A DNA stretch of 64,000 nt. It comes from Melanocharis versteri (Eukaryota; Chordata; Aves; Passeriformes; Melanocharitidae). Position numbers and translations under genes: made by a program. The stretch is taken from the NCBI GenBank assembly GCA_013397845.1, contig VZTG01001879.1, positions 310,001-374,000 on the forward strand, read 5' to 3'. Of this stretch, positions 1 to 12,303 are shown in pieces; positions within the stretch are counted from its first letter, which is position 1, and each line of letters opens with the position of its first letter. The notes below the pieces were generated by a model that was given only the letters and a program-made list of their open reading frames with translations, had not been told where the DNA came from and did no database searches.

Positions 1-3000
1 ACTTCTGAATGTGCTCAGATTACGTTTGATGTATTATTGACTCCTTCGTTTGGAATGCTTCTCAACTCTCAAACAATAAGAACAGTCACAACAAAGAAAA
101 GGAGTGAGAATGTCTGACAAAATAGCTAGAATAGCCACCTAATAAACACCCTGGAAAAGGAATATTTGGATAGGCTGAAGCTATCCTTTCTTTATTTTAC
201 CTTTTCCTCCCTCTATTTTGACTATTTTGCATTTTTGTCTTCTGCAATACATTCCTAGAGGCTTATTTGTATTTTATATGTATATTACCATTAAACTACT
301 GAAAGAGTTTGTTTGTATGGAGAGTTGTAACAGCTTTTTTTTTCTCCCCACAGAGCAGGGGGTATCCACAGAGCAGATAGCCTCTAGATACACTCTACCA
401 CATCAGTGAATGCTGGAGAAAACGGGAAGCTTGCACAGGGAGAGGTGAGCCTCTGCTGCTTTTTTGCCACAGGTGATTCAGAAAGGAAGAGTAGCCTAGG
501 TCCCTTCAAGTGATCTCCACAGGAGTCAGTTTTGTTTCACTGAGAGTGTGTGTTAACCTTATTGTGATGGATACTGCCCTGTATCACCTCTCATCACCTT
601 ACTGAACTGGGTCAGCAATATTAAGTTACTCCTTTGATAACAGAATTAGGGTAGTTGTAAGGGCTGAACTGGGGTTTATATGGCTAAACAAGACATGATT
701 AGTCTCTTAATCTCTGTGTTAGGATCGACTGTGGATATTTGGCTGGGGAATTCCTTGTAGGAGATAAAGATGGGTACTTAGTCCACTGCAGCTGGTGGCA
801 AAGCCTGCAAAAGCATCCCTGATCTCAGGAGCAGCATGATTTCACTTGGCAGAGTGCAAGTTACTTGCAGTTATTCTGTACCTAACTTTTTCTACTTGAC
901 TATTTTGTCACTATCATCTCTGAGATATGAAGCTCCACCTCTTCCTCTATGATATAATGTAATAAATCGTGATATCTAGCAGATTTTACACTGCTCTCCT
1001 AACTTATTGCATGCTGCTGTCATAAGCAACAGTAGCAAAACCTTTAAAGTAATGTTTGGAAAAGAAAAGAGCACAAATGGAGGTTCAGAAATAGTTTCTT
1101 AAAAGACCACTTGACAAAGAGTGATTTTCCTGCCAACATCTCGTCACTGACAGACCACTAATGACCTAAGAATTTGTGGCAGGAGTAGAGCCCTGTAAAT
1201 GATTGTAACTTATTTTTTTTTGCTTTTTAATTTGGACTTGCCCAAGGAACAAAACCAAGAATGTTAAGGGACAACGCCAAAGGAAAATGGGTCTTTATTT
1301 TTCTTTTCCACAAAATTTAAACAAAGCCTCAGATTGTAGGTTGATTTCAGTCTGACTCGGTATGTTTTGCTTTAACAAAAAATCAAATACTACATTTAAT
1401 TTTCATTTGTGTTTAACTGTTTCTAAACAAGTAAAATGTCCAAAGCAAAATGCATCAAGAAAACAGTGCAGCATTAAAATACTCAACAAATCTGCTTGTT
1501 TCTCATCACAAAGAAAATGATAAATTCCGTTCAAAGTCTCAAATGCTGCCTCTTGAGGTTGCTTTTCCAAACAAATGTGATCTAGACAGAGAGGAAATTC
1601 TTCTGCATTCTTCATGTTCTCAGGCAAAACCTTTGCTCTGGAAAGTGTATTCCCCTTAGTTGCCTTAATTTTTTTCCCTTCTTGGTCTGTTTTGTTTCAC
1701 TCCTCTACAGGATCATGTCTTGTAAACAACGGTGTACACTTGTAATGCATAGAATCTAGTTAAGTTGAACCACAGTAAAATTAATGAAGATCATAATAAA
1801 TGCCATATCTCTACCATGCTGTGGCTTTTTTCTTCATATAAAATGTTGCTGTTATTTTATACTGTACAATGTATTAGCACCCATCCCAAGTTATTATCAG
1901 CTTTAGACAAAGAGACTTTCCCTATGGGGGAAAACGCCCCAACAAGAATTAGCACACTGATGCAAAACCAGATATTCCAGTTGATTTTACCTATTCCTTA
2001 CCCTTCCTTTTCTGGTACGAATTTTATATGCAACCACATTGTACTTCATATGTTCCAGAAGGACTTTGAGATCTTTATCTTCAGACAGTCTCGTGTGCCC
2101 TCTTGCCTTTAGTCTCCTTGTATAGAATGTGGTCATTTTGCTATGACTGAAGTCATGGAACTGTCGATCATCCCAACAGCAAGGTTCGGTTCGCATGCGT
2201 GTTTACAGGAAGTATCACATCAAGAAGTTTCATTTTGTCACATCATCCAATTGGTCTGGAAATACTGATGATGCAGCGAGGCCATAGCTACGTTAAATTA
2301 ATACACCGCTGTTCTCTAACATTTGTGAATAGTCTGTCGTTAAATTACAAGCTTATTCCTTCTGTACTTCTATGCTTCTATTATTTCTTCTCCACCTTCT
2401 TTCTACCGGTGGGACATGGTAATAAATTAAAAGGGAACATGGTTCTGAAAAATCCAGATCTCCCTTTCTTAAAAGGCCACAGAGGATGCTTATAAAATCC
2501 TAATTTTTCTTTGTTCCTGTGAGCAAACCCATTAGTTTTGTGTTCATGTTGATCACAATCAGTAAAAAACAAAGCCTCTCTATGGAATAGTTAATTTGAT
2601 CTAAATATGTCCCAGATTTATTAATATAACTGTATTTACATGGTTCTAAAAGGGACAGAGGGTGGAGTGCCTGTAGAAGTCACTGGATATTATAAAAAGT
2701 AAGACAAAATACATAATTATATAATATACATAGTAGGACAAAAGAAATTGCAATCAAACAGGATATTCTGTCAACACTGAATTCAAGCCTACTAGGCAAC
2801 TGGATGCCTATTTTTAGAAAATGCTTTCTTTAGGCCCAAATAACACGTGCTTTAACATTGACATTGGCAATCAATACAAAATCCATCAAAATGTGAATTT
2901 ACATCGATGTCTAGAAGCTCTTTCTTTAGGCTAAGCCATCTTGAGAAATTCACAAGAGCAGACACATTAGTTTAGAAGGTCTTTTCTGTTTTTTCTACTC

Positions 3001-4393
3001 TTTAATAATTAAAATAAATATTCCTGTGGAATCAAGCAGTAAGCAGCAGGAATAATTGTTAAAAAGTGAAATGGTAAGACTACATATGGTGTCCCTTCCG
3101 CATCCTATTTTATTCTGCTAATCCTGCAGACGCAGTAGAGTGGATTTTTACAGGGAGAAAAGGCAGTCAGGGGAAATGGGCTTTCTAAAGAGGATTTGGC
3201 ACCACTCTGGGACTTATATGAAGGTCAAATGTTCAGAATAGGACAGCATTAAGCAGCTCCAACCATGACACTCGTGCACAGATTTCTCAAAGAAGTCAGC
3301 ATCTTGTATGCAGTGCTTGTTCTGATAATCTTATTTGTTTTGGTGGCAGAGCTGAAGTTAAGCCCTTCTGAAAATCTGACTGCTGTAGCCAATTATGTTG
3401 ACAGAAGCCCGGCAAATGCGTATTGAATTGTGATTTGGAATGGTCAGAAAAATGGAAATTTTGTATGTGTTTCATACATAGATTTTGAAATACTTTTTTC
3501 AGAGAAAAATGATCAGAACTAAGAGCTCATTGCAAGTTCCTTGTGTAGCCCCTGATGTTTAGTCAGTGCATTCTTTTCTCTGAAGGGTAGGGAGAAAAAT
3601 GAGCAACATTTCACTGGTGGGTATAATTGTATTCTTTTGAATAATCATATATAAATTGATATATAAACAGTAGATGTTTTAAGGGATGAGTGAGATCCAG
3701 CCCTACTCCTGTGGTGAGTCTTTTAACATTAATCTCAGTAGAAGCAGCATTGATGCAATTTTACAGGCCAAATAATTAATTTCCAACAATGGAATACAAG
3801 TTCAGTACTTCACCCAAACATAATAAAGGTTATTCCCCTGCCTTTCCAAATAAATTACAATTTCTGAAAAAGTTAAGGATATCATTACTTTAAAAGATAT
3901 TGTTGTGGTTTCTCCAATCATATTTTCATCTATATAACTTTGTGAGGAAGGTGAATATATATGTGACCATGGCTAATTTTTCAATTGTCTTATTTAAACC
4001 AAAATATTACAGTATGTTTTTATGTATGAATATGTACTTGGTTACAGTAATTTAAAGAGCTTGAGATAAAATTAATTTTTTCTCCAAATTAATTGAAGAA
4101 AAACATGAGAGAAGTTCAGTAATGAATCCTAATCCTAACCTTCAGCAAGCTTTTAGACCTGACTGCCAGGCATTAATGAGGTTTTTTCCAGAGTTATAAG
4201 ATGGTCAAAAATATTTTCTAATATCAGTGTTTACAAGACAAAAGTTTTAGAAAAAAAATGTTTTCAGCAACTTAAAGAAATGTTGAAATAAAATGTGTGA
4301 AGGTATAAACACCTGTTCACACACTCACATTCCAGAAATCTTCTTTAAAAGACCTGCTACTCACATTACTCGTTCAATCTGTTTTCTTTGCAG
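1..4393. other. AT-rich non-coding DNA, no gene recognised
   Basis: No protein family, RNA gene or recognisable interspersed repeat was seen. The open frames are short (up to about 115 residues, at 1765-2112 on the plus strand), lack conserved motifs and overlap frames on the other strand, as expected by chance in AT-rich DNA. Frames at 1403-1659 are open on both strands across a slightly less AT-rich patch, which could be conserved non-coding sequence, but nothing here proves it. CpG is rare throughout, as in bulk vertebrate DNA. Confidence 0.7.
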
Positions 4394-4467
4394 CCAAGCA
4401 GAATGTCCATTGGAATGTTCAAGACTGGGATAAAGACATTGGCAGAAAAGTCAACTCCACCATATAG
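4394..4467 (+). other. Candidate small spliced exon (74 bp), function unknown
   Basis: The segment follows a good 3' splice-site pattern (pyrimidine-rich GTTTTCTTTGCAG, AG at 4392-4393) and is followed by GTAATA at 4468, an acceptable but weak 5' splice site. Read from its first base, it is open across its whole length (24 codons plus 2 bases), including MSIGMFKTGIKTLAEKS; another frame ends in TAG exactly at the donor. I do not recognise the peptide. It could be a coding exon, a non-coding RNA exon or chance: pairs of splice-like sites this far apart are common in large genomes. No neighbouring exon could be linked to it. Confidence 0.2.
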
Positions 4468-7400
4468 GTAATATTATTGTCCACAGCAATGACATTTAAC
4501 AGAGAAATAAATATACCTGTTATTTGTTTTATATCCTACACTGTATTTTTTTCCTCTGCGATCTGTCTGCATAAACCGCAGATTCTAGGGTATTCTTAAT
4601 CTCATCTGGATATGCATAAGCTCGTTTGTTGGAGGCAGGTTGGAGAGGATATAAAAGCATAAAAACATCCAACCTTTTCCTGTTAGCCAGAAGTAGAGAC
4701 AATGCTGTCTAGGCTTTATCTGAAGCTTGATGGGGGTTTTGTTGTTGGTTTTTTTTGGTGTTTTTTTTTTTTTCTTCCTCTATTACTATTTTATTTCCTA
4801 GTGTAAGATAAGTTTTTAATTACAGACTCAATTATACCTGCATATATATGTAAGTGGTGTGCTGGTTTCTAGCTAGCATGTGCTTCCACTGTGACCTATT
4901 TTCATGCAGCAAACTCACTGGTTTGATATTCATTTCTAGGTGCAATGTGAAAACAGCAGCAATTTCAAACCTTGAGAAGTGTGTGTTCAGGTGAATTGAT
5001 AAACAGGAGCAAGCTCCCATTTCAGCTGGTTTGTCATCTAGAATGTAACAGCAACTGGTGTTGTTAAATGTACTGGTATCACTTGAAGAATCTTATTTAA
5101 CACAGACCAAAGTGTAAGTGGTTCATTGACCTAAAAAACCAAATGTGGCAAATTTTGCAGGCTACAGATATTTTCTCTTTCTAACTGAGAGAGGCAGGAG
5201 TTATTTGTTCCTTCATGTCTTTATTGTGTCTTTCTCAGTAGTTTCTTTCTCTCCTTGCAAATTTTGGCTCATAGCTAGCCTGCAAATATGAATTTCAATG
5301 TGTCGATGTTGACTATGGCTTATATATCCTTATGTTTACTGTCAGCAGCATACAGGAAAAGCTAAAAGGTGTGCCAGAAACACATATTCTTAGCAAATAA
5401 ACCTTCCCCCCCCCTGCTCCCTGCTACTGCATTCACTGATTATCCCTCCTAATTTTCTCCTTCTTACTCTGCAAAGTAACCAGAAATGCTGATATTGGAT
5501 GATTTGCCTGAACCTCAGCCAGTTATCTTAAGCTAATTATTATGGATTTTAGGTCTGTTTGCATCTTCACAGGCAATTAAACAATATTAGAGAGTAGTCA
5601 TTACAAAAGGCATCAGACTCGGTCTGAATTGAGGCTCTTCTATTTTTCTTCATCACTAGAGATATAGGAAAAAAGGATCACACCTAAACATACAGCACAA
5701 ATATTTTGAGAACTGAGGTATCGGGCTTTTTCCACAATTCTTTCTCAATAACTGCCAAAAGGAGAAAAGTTATAAGCACATAAATGTATTTGGATTGTGG
5801 ATTATATCTGTTCAACTGATCATGTTTACTGGGTTAGAAAACCCCAAGAAATTAATCCCCTCTCCAGCCACCACCTTCATAAAACAACGACCAGAGAGCA
5901 GTCTGAAGGAACAGTCATTGACTCTGAGTTTCGTTTACATATTCAGCAAGGTCCAGAATAAACATTAAGTAAGCCAGTTCATAATATCAAGATAATCCTT
6001 GCCTTCTGTTTACAGAAATACATTTTTCATTGTTTATTTTGTAAAGGAATCCTTCTAGAATTGAAATGGAGGCATTGCTTCTTTTTTTCCTTGTGTTGAA
6101 ATAATATTTTTCAGGCTGTATTATTTCCCACCTTTTAAAAAATAATCAGGTACTGAAACTTGGGCAATATTCTGTGAGCTTTAGTTCTGTTTTCCAACAA
6201 CATATAAACTCTGATTGTACCTAGCTTATTGAAATGCAGAAACCATTTAGCAAAGAACAAAGAGAATTTTTAGCATGAGTTTAGTATGAGGAGGAAAGAA
6301 AGCAGATTAAAACATCTTTCAATGTTTTTTTGTGTAAAAGATTTTAAAATGGAGCTCTCCTGCAAACTCGTGAAAATGATGTAAAAGATTTACAGCATTT
6401 TACAAAGCAAAGAAGTGTGAGATGCTTTTTAGATCCAGCAAGCAAACTGTAAACATTGCTTGACCATTATATATTCTGGGTGAAGGAAGAATAAACTGAA
6501 AACGCTGTTTAAAATGTGAAAAGCATATATATTTAAAAATCCTTTAGAAGAACTAGCAGATGGACTATGAAGAATGACATCTGGATCAAACTCCTTGCTT
6601 CTAAACATAAACCAGTCAAATACAGCTGGCTCTAACAAATTCTGATAAATATTTTAATCTCAGTAAGAAAATATATGCAGTGATGTGCAAAATGAGCATA
6701 TGAGTATCAATAAGATTTTTATGTGTTAATGCAGTTCTTCTGGAGAAGAGTATGTCAGGAAAGCACCGTAAAGAGCCTGCCAGAGGTGTGCACACAGGCA
6801 CCAAGGGCTGCTGACAAAAATCAGATACTAGCATAGATTGTGGGCAGGCAGAAATGGGCTAAGTGTTGACATAACCCCCCTAAATGTCTTTATTTGTATT
6901 TGCCTTTGGAAATGATTAGAACTAGCTGCTGAGAGGCAATGCTGTTAACAGGCATGTGGAAGGACTCGAGTGGAGAGAATTGCAGCTGGAGTGCAGCAAG
7001 TTGTGTGAAATGCAGGCCTGGAGACCGTGCGGGTGCCGACTGGGCTATTTTGGAAGAAATCACAAGACTTAGGTCTGACATGGATGGATGAGTCCAGATA
7101 TTATTCATAGATCCTGTTTAAAATAGGATTGAAATGTGCAGGCTATTTTTTTTCCCCTGTGACATATCACAAAGTGTGAAGGCAATCTGCATTTTCAGAG
7201 CAACTAAACCAAAATCCTACTTGATCTACCTCTTGCTTATGCAGATTAGGTCGAATATTGAAGTGGTTTTGCATTTAATGTTATTTCACTTTCTTCGTAG
7301 TCTCTAAATAAATGGGGGAGAGGGTGTTTAAAAATATATATAACAGTATCATAATTGGGGTTTCTTTTCAATCTTTTTTAAAATTGTTTTTCATTTATTT

Positions 7401-10400
7401 ACATATAAAAACCTAGATCATTCTCCAGGTGCTCTTTTTCATCCAGCTCTTTATTTTTTTAAATGGTTTATTCAACACGTTTTGACACATGTGAACTATT
7501 CTTTATAATGTCTTGTATGAATATATTCATATATTTTAAGTTATCTGAAGTCTTTCACCTTACAAATTAAATAGTAAGTAGGGATTAAATTACACCGCAG
7601 TCATGTAGATAAAGCAAGCTTGAACTTTAATACAACAGAATCTCCAAACCCCTTTTGAAAGCTTCAGCTATAACTGAATAAACTTTTTGTTAAAATTTTA
7701 ACATCTTTAGGCAGTTTTTCTATCTATTTTTACAATAGCTATTCAATTAAACCAATGCATATATGTCTGTCCAACAAATGCAATAGTGTGTAAAGCATGT
7801 AAATGAGACACATTTTTTTTACCGTGTTCTTTACATAAACATTCCTCTCCAAAGATAACTACTAAAATAGGTCACAGAATAAAAATAGTATAGTAAGCAA
7901 GTTAAGGACTAGATTCTGTTTGCAAACTAAGTGGTCTAAATCTGCCCTAACTCCATTGTTTTCAACGGTTTCACTTAGATTAAACTGTGTTGCTACTTAT
8001 GGATGTGTATCTACTATAGATGAGATACTAATTCCTCCAAAATACTGACAGTAAGGACCATGATTTAGCTGGCAAAAGATAAGGAAGTAGAAGGAAATGC
8101 CTACCCTCTTTCACTCCATCTGCAAATTTTACCTTGAGTCCTATACTGCAGGAGTATCTGACCTTCCAAGAAGAGGGATGCCACATCTCTCACGGAGATG
8201 CACAGGAGACACGCTCAGCCTTTCTCTGCCAGATAACAAAAAGCGTGCCCATCAGGGAGCTGCAGCCACCCCCTTCACCAGGACTGTCAGACAGACTCCA
8301 AATCCTGTTCCAGTGCACACACTCTCTAAGCTACGTGGGTGGAGCACTTAGGTTGAGGGTGCCCAGATTTCTGCAGCTGTATTACACAGAAGCCTGGCCA
8401 TGCGCCTTGGGGAGAAAGGTTGATGAACCCTTGGGGCAGTCAGTGATTGCTAGAGCAGTTGGAATTACTTATGTCCTGTTTTTTGATTATGTCTCAGGTG
8501 TCCCTGAGGACTGAGTAGAACAGTATATGAAATGATTATACAGAATGGATCAAATAAAAAGGCCATTGTAGGGGTAGCATCTTTGGATGCCACTAATCCT
8601 GCTGGAGCACTTATTTTTTAATCAAACTCTACTTATTCCCTAGTAGGCCAATAATGTAATTTAGAAAATGGCTTTTAATGTTTTATTTTTGTGTTTGTTT
8701 GCAGTTGATGCCTTCTTCCAGGTTCAGTGAAAGTTTGATTACTACTGAAGTTATTTATTAAATATAAGGAGTAAAAACTAAGCCAAAGGTTTCAGTTTTA
8801 GTGAAATTTGACAGCTGGAAAAACACTAACTGCTAAGCAGAGGAAGTTCTGAATACAAGTTTAAAACAAAAATTAATCTTTGTCAACAAGTCTTTCATAA
8901 ATTATTCAGTTTAGGGCTGCTGGGAAAATATTTTCCAACTACTTTGCCAAAATATAGTCTATTATTTATAATTCTTTTCTCCTTAGAGAAAAATTCCAAA
9001 AACTAGAGAAAATTCTGATTCTTAATACTTATTACATTTAGTTGGTCTTGAAATTAGGAAAATAGGTCCAGTACCTAATTAAGCTAATTTTTTCAAAAAT
9101 CTGCCCGATTACAGAGGCTTGTGAGTCACTTCAGAGAGAGCATAGGGCTTTTCCCCACCTAGAATGCATAAAACTGCAAGTTTAATTTTTAATCTTCATT
9201 GCACAGGTATTCATAGTGATACAGTTTAATGCAACATCCCCAGAATTTAGTGTAGTCGTATTATTACAGAACAGTTAAGAATTAAGCCCATTGTGCACTT
9301 CTTACATCCTCTAAGTACTGCTGAAGAATCCCTCATGTAATTTGTCATTACCAGGAGCATTAATGCAAGTGGATAGGTTTGAATGAATAATCAAACCTTC
9401 CTGATACTTATTCTGAAGTTCATGTGGAGGCAGCCAAAGCAGTAACACGATGCATGTCAGACTAAGTAAAGCATTCAGGATATGTCTAGGCAGAAAAGTG
9501 AAATGATCATTGCACAAGAAATGGCCAAATGTCTGAAAGCTTTTTATGACAGGAAGGAGTACTGAAGTATGTGATAATTCAGATAAGTTGGGTTTGTTTT
9601 TTTTTTTTTTCTGATAAAAATTATCTCCCTGGTGCCTGCCTTCATTTATCCTTGTATTCCACCAGTGTGTGCTTTTTACAATCGCTTTGTTGCTGTAACG
9701 CTGGTTGATTGAAATTCTCAATTTGTGGGTCTCCTTGAACGTGTTTATTCACAGGATGGGACTTGCACAAAACAATTCACTTGTGTGAGGCAATCCCATC
9801 ACATCAGCCTTCATTATCATTTTTAGATTATCTAACTGGAGTACTTGTCAGTGTTGTAGATCCTGTGCTCTCACAAAATGGCTTCAATTGTTGTGTGTTG
9901 ATCTTTGATACTACAACAGCCTTAGCTTTACTGTGATATCTGAATTAGATGAGCATAAGATTGCCAAAACGATAACGTTTCTGCACTAATACAATGGGAG
10001 GTTTTGAGCACAGGAGCTGAGGTCTTTCTTCATATGCGTTGTGGGATTTTTTTTACCCCCTCAATATATCTTCATTTTTTAAAATTTAGATGTCATCATT
10101 CCTATCTATTTCGAGATCCTAAGTTTATGTGCATGACGCAGCTTACTGCATTGCTCTTCTTCAAACAAGGGTGAAGAGTTCGGAGTTTCATATTTTTCAC
10201 AGCTGGATGATGTGTCTATCCATTCCCCTCTTTGACACATTGCATGCCTTTAAATCCATCATGAGTCATTTTTCTTATATGGAGGCTAATTAACATCTTG
10301 GGAACAGATTGCTTTCTTTATCTTGATATTTTTTTGAAGTAACCAGATGCTGTAATTACTGTGTATACAGTTCTTTTTGCCTGTAGGTTGTCGGATAGCA

Positions 10401-12240
10401 CTCCCCATCACTTTAATTAACAGCATAAAGTTAATTTAAATAGTAAAAGATGAGACAAATTTGTTTAGAAGTCTTTGGATGTAATAGGAAGAAAGATTTG
10501 TCCTGAATAGTAAAAGCAAAATAAACCGGTTTCAAATATTTCATGTTAGAATAGTTAATTCCTTTCCTTTTTAGAGCTACTAATATTTACTTGAAATTCT
10601 CCTACTTTTAATTATATTCATTTTGTTTAATTTTTACCATGTACATGCTATTGCTCTGTGTTGATTTGCTGTAAAATAGATGTAGATTTTCCATAATAAT
10701 ATTCCTGGTGAAACTTGTATTTTTTGGTCCTTCTTCTCTATCCCAGCGTCTACTTTGATTAGCTCATTCCTACTGCTTCATTTCTTCTGATTTTTCTTGA
10801 GAAGCTGAACAAACCAGATTGGTATTAAGAAGAAAGATAGCTTATTGTTAATTACTTTTTAGGTGACAAGGGGAAATAAGCTTTCTGTGAGATCTGGTTG
10901 AAAAGGATCCATATAAAGAAGCAAAGGGAAGGAGAGACAAGGCATAGAAACATGAAGACATTTATAAGGGATGAGTCAAATCAAATCCCTTTCCTCCTAG
11001 CCATTATTGGTTGTTTTTCATAGCAGATTTACTCATGAATAGTGTCAGCTTGTCTGTATTTTCACTGGTTCTGTATACAATGTCCACTATAGTGCAACTC
11101 AGCAGCTCTCAGATGAGAGGGGCTTGTTACATCAGGCTTTCGTCAGAGGCTTCCTGAGATCCAAACACATTGTGTCATGTTTTAATCATCCGACTAGACT
11201 ACAGCATGTTCCAAACAGCTAAGACAGATTTTGTCACAAGAAGTATTAAAGAGAGATAAGGAAGAAAGGGTTCAATGGGATGTGTCATCAGCTGAAATAC
11301 CAGACACATGCACAATGAAAGGGTTTGATTGAGGATGATATTCACCTCAAATCCAGAAATTATGGCAGTCTTCCTTCATGTAAATCCAATGCTCGATTCA
11401 TGACAATTATTACAACTTTCTTTTCCTTGTCATAGTCTATGAGTACTCAAAATATTTTTCCTATAGCCATTAAGTTCTTATCAATTACATGATGAAGAAT
11501 TCCATATACTTCTGTCCCAGCTTTCAGCTCAGTAAGTTGTGTGTTGCACAGCTGTGACTGTAACTATAAAGTGATAGAGGAATACTATGTCTGCAAAATA
11601 CATCTTTTTTGTTGGGTTTTGTCCTGCATTTTTACTAGTCATGGTGGACCACTAATAAATAAGAAGAGCAATACCAATGACCTTTAAAGTCTATGTGAAC
11701 TGTTTATTAGTGTCAGGGGAACATCACAAAAATGAAATTTCCAATAGGAAATCTTGTTTTATACCCTGCTCTCTGAAATCAGGAGGAAGTATAACATCAA
11801 TGCCACACAGGAAATAATGAAAAAAAAAAAGTAATAGCAATGCAACCAACCTGAGGAACCCTTAGAAGTCCAGGTGTTATTAACAAGACTCAGTGTGTGT
11901 CAAGAAAATAAAATAGAATAAAAGAAAATACAAGACCTGTGTGTCTTGTTTTGTGTATCTGGTTGGTTATTTTTCTGCATTTTGGGAAGCTTTTAAATGA
12001 AGAAGCTAAAAACATACTTGTTCCTCTTTTATATTGTCTCTTTTTAGACAAACATTATTTTTTTATGAGTAAAGTCAGTCCCTGTGATGTGCTGGCACCG
12101 TCAGTGGAATGATGAGTTGCAGGAAAGCATGCAGTTCCAACAGCAGTCTCCACCTTGGGGATCTGTCAACTGAAGACAGTTAAAGGAAGGTTTTTCCATA
12201 TTTTTCGAGATTGCTGATGAGCTTGGTTAATTGTCAACAC
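4468..12240. other. AT-rich non-coding DNA, no gene recognised
   Basis: This holds simple tracts (T-rich at about 4735-4785, C9 at 5406-5414, a T run at about 9598-9610) and many short open frames without recognisable domains. Two are worth naming. A 126-residue plus frame at 8134-8514 sits in a somewhat GC-richer patch, and a 136-residue minus frame at 9311-9721 has a lysine run that is simply the antisense of the poly-T tract. Neither resembles a family I know. Near 4560-4640 is a cluster of motif-like words (AACCGCAG resembling a RUNX site, ATATGCATAA resembling a POU octamer), compatible with an enhancer but unproven. Confidence 0.65.
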
Positions 12241-12303
12241 CAAAAGGTTCCAAACTGCGGTTGCCAGACCGTATTAGTGGTCTGTGGACTGAACCACTAG
12301 ACC
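12241..12303. mobile_element. Possible old hAT-type DNA transposon terminal fragment
   Basis: The stretch reads AGGTTCCAAACTGCGGTTG, then CAGACCGTATTAGTGGTCTG, then a GTGGACTGAACCAC-like segment. It resembles the ends of hAT (Charlie-like) transposons as I remember them, where a GGTTCTCAAACTG-type terminus is followed by GGTCC/GGACC alternations. It is short and diverged, with no transposase and no partner end visible. A chance resemblance is quite possible. Confidence 0.3.

Noticed and set aside
9311..9721. 136-residue minus-strand ORF
   Set aside because: Contains a lysine run from a poly-T tract, has no domain, and its length is not surprising in 64 kb.
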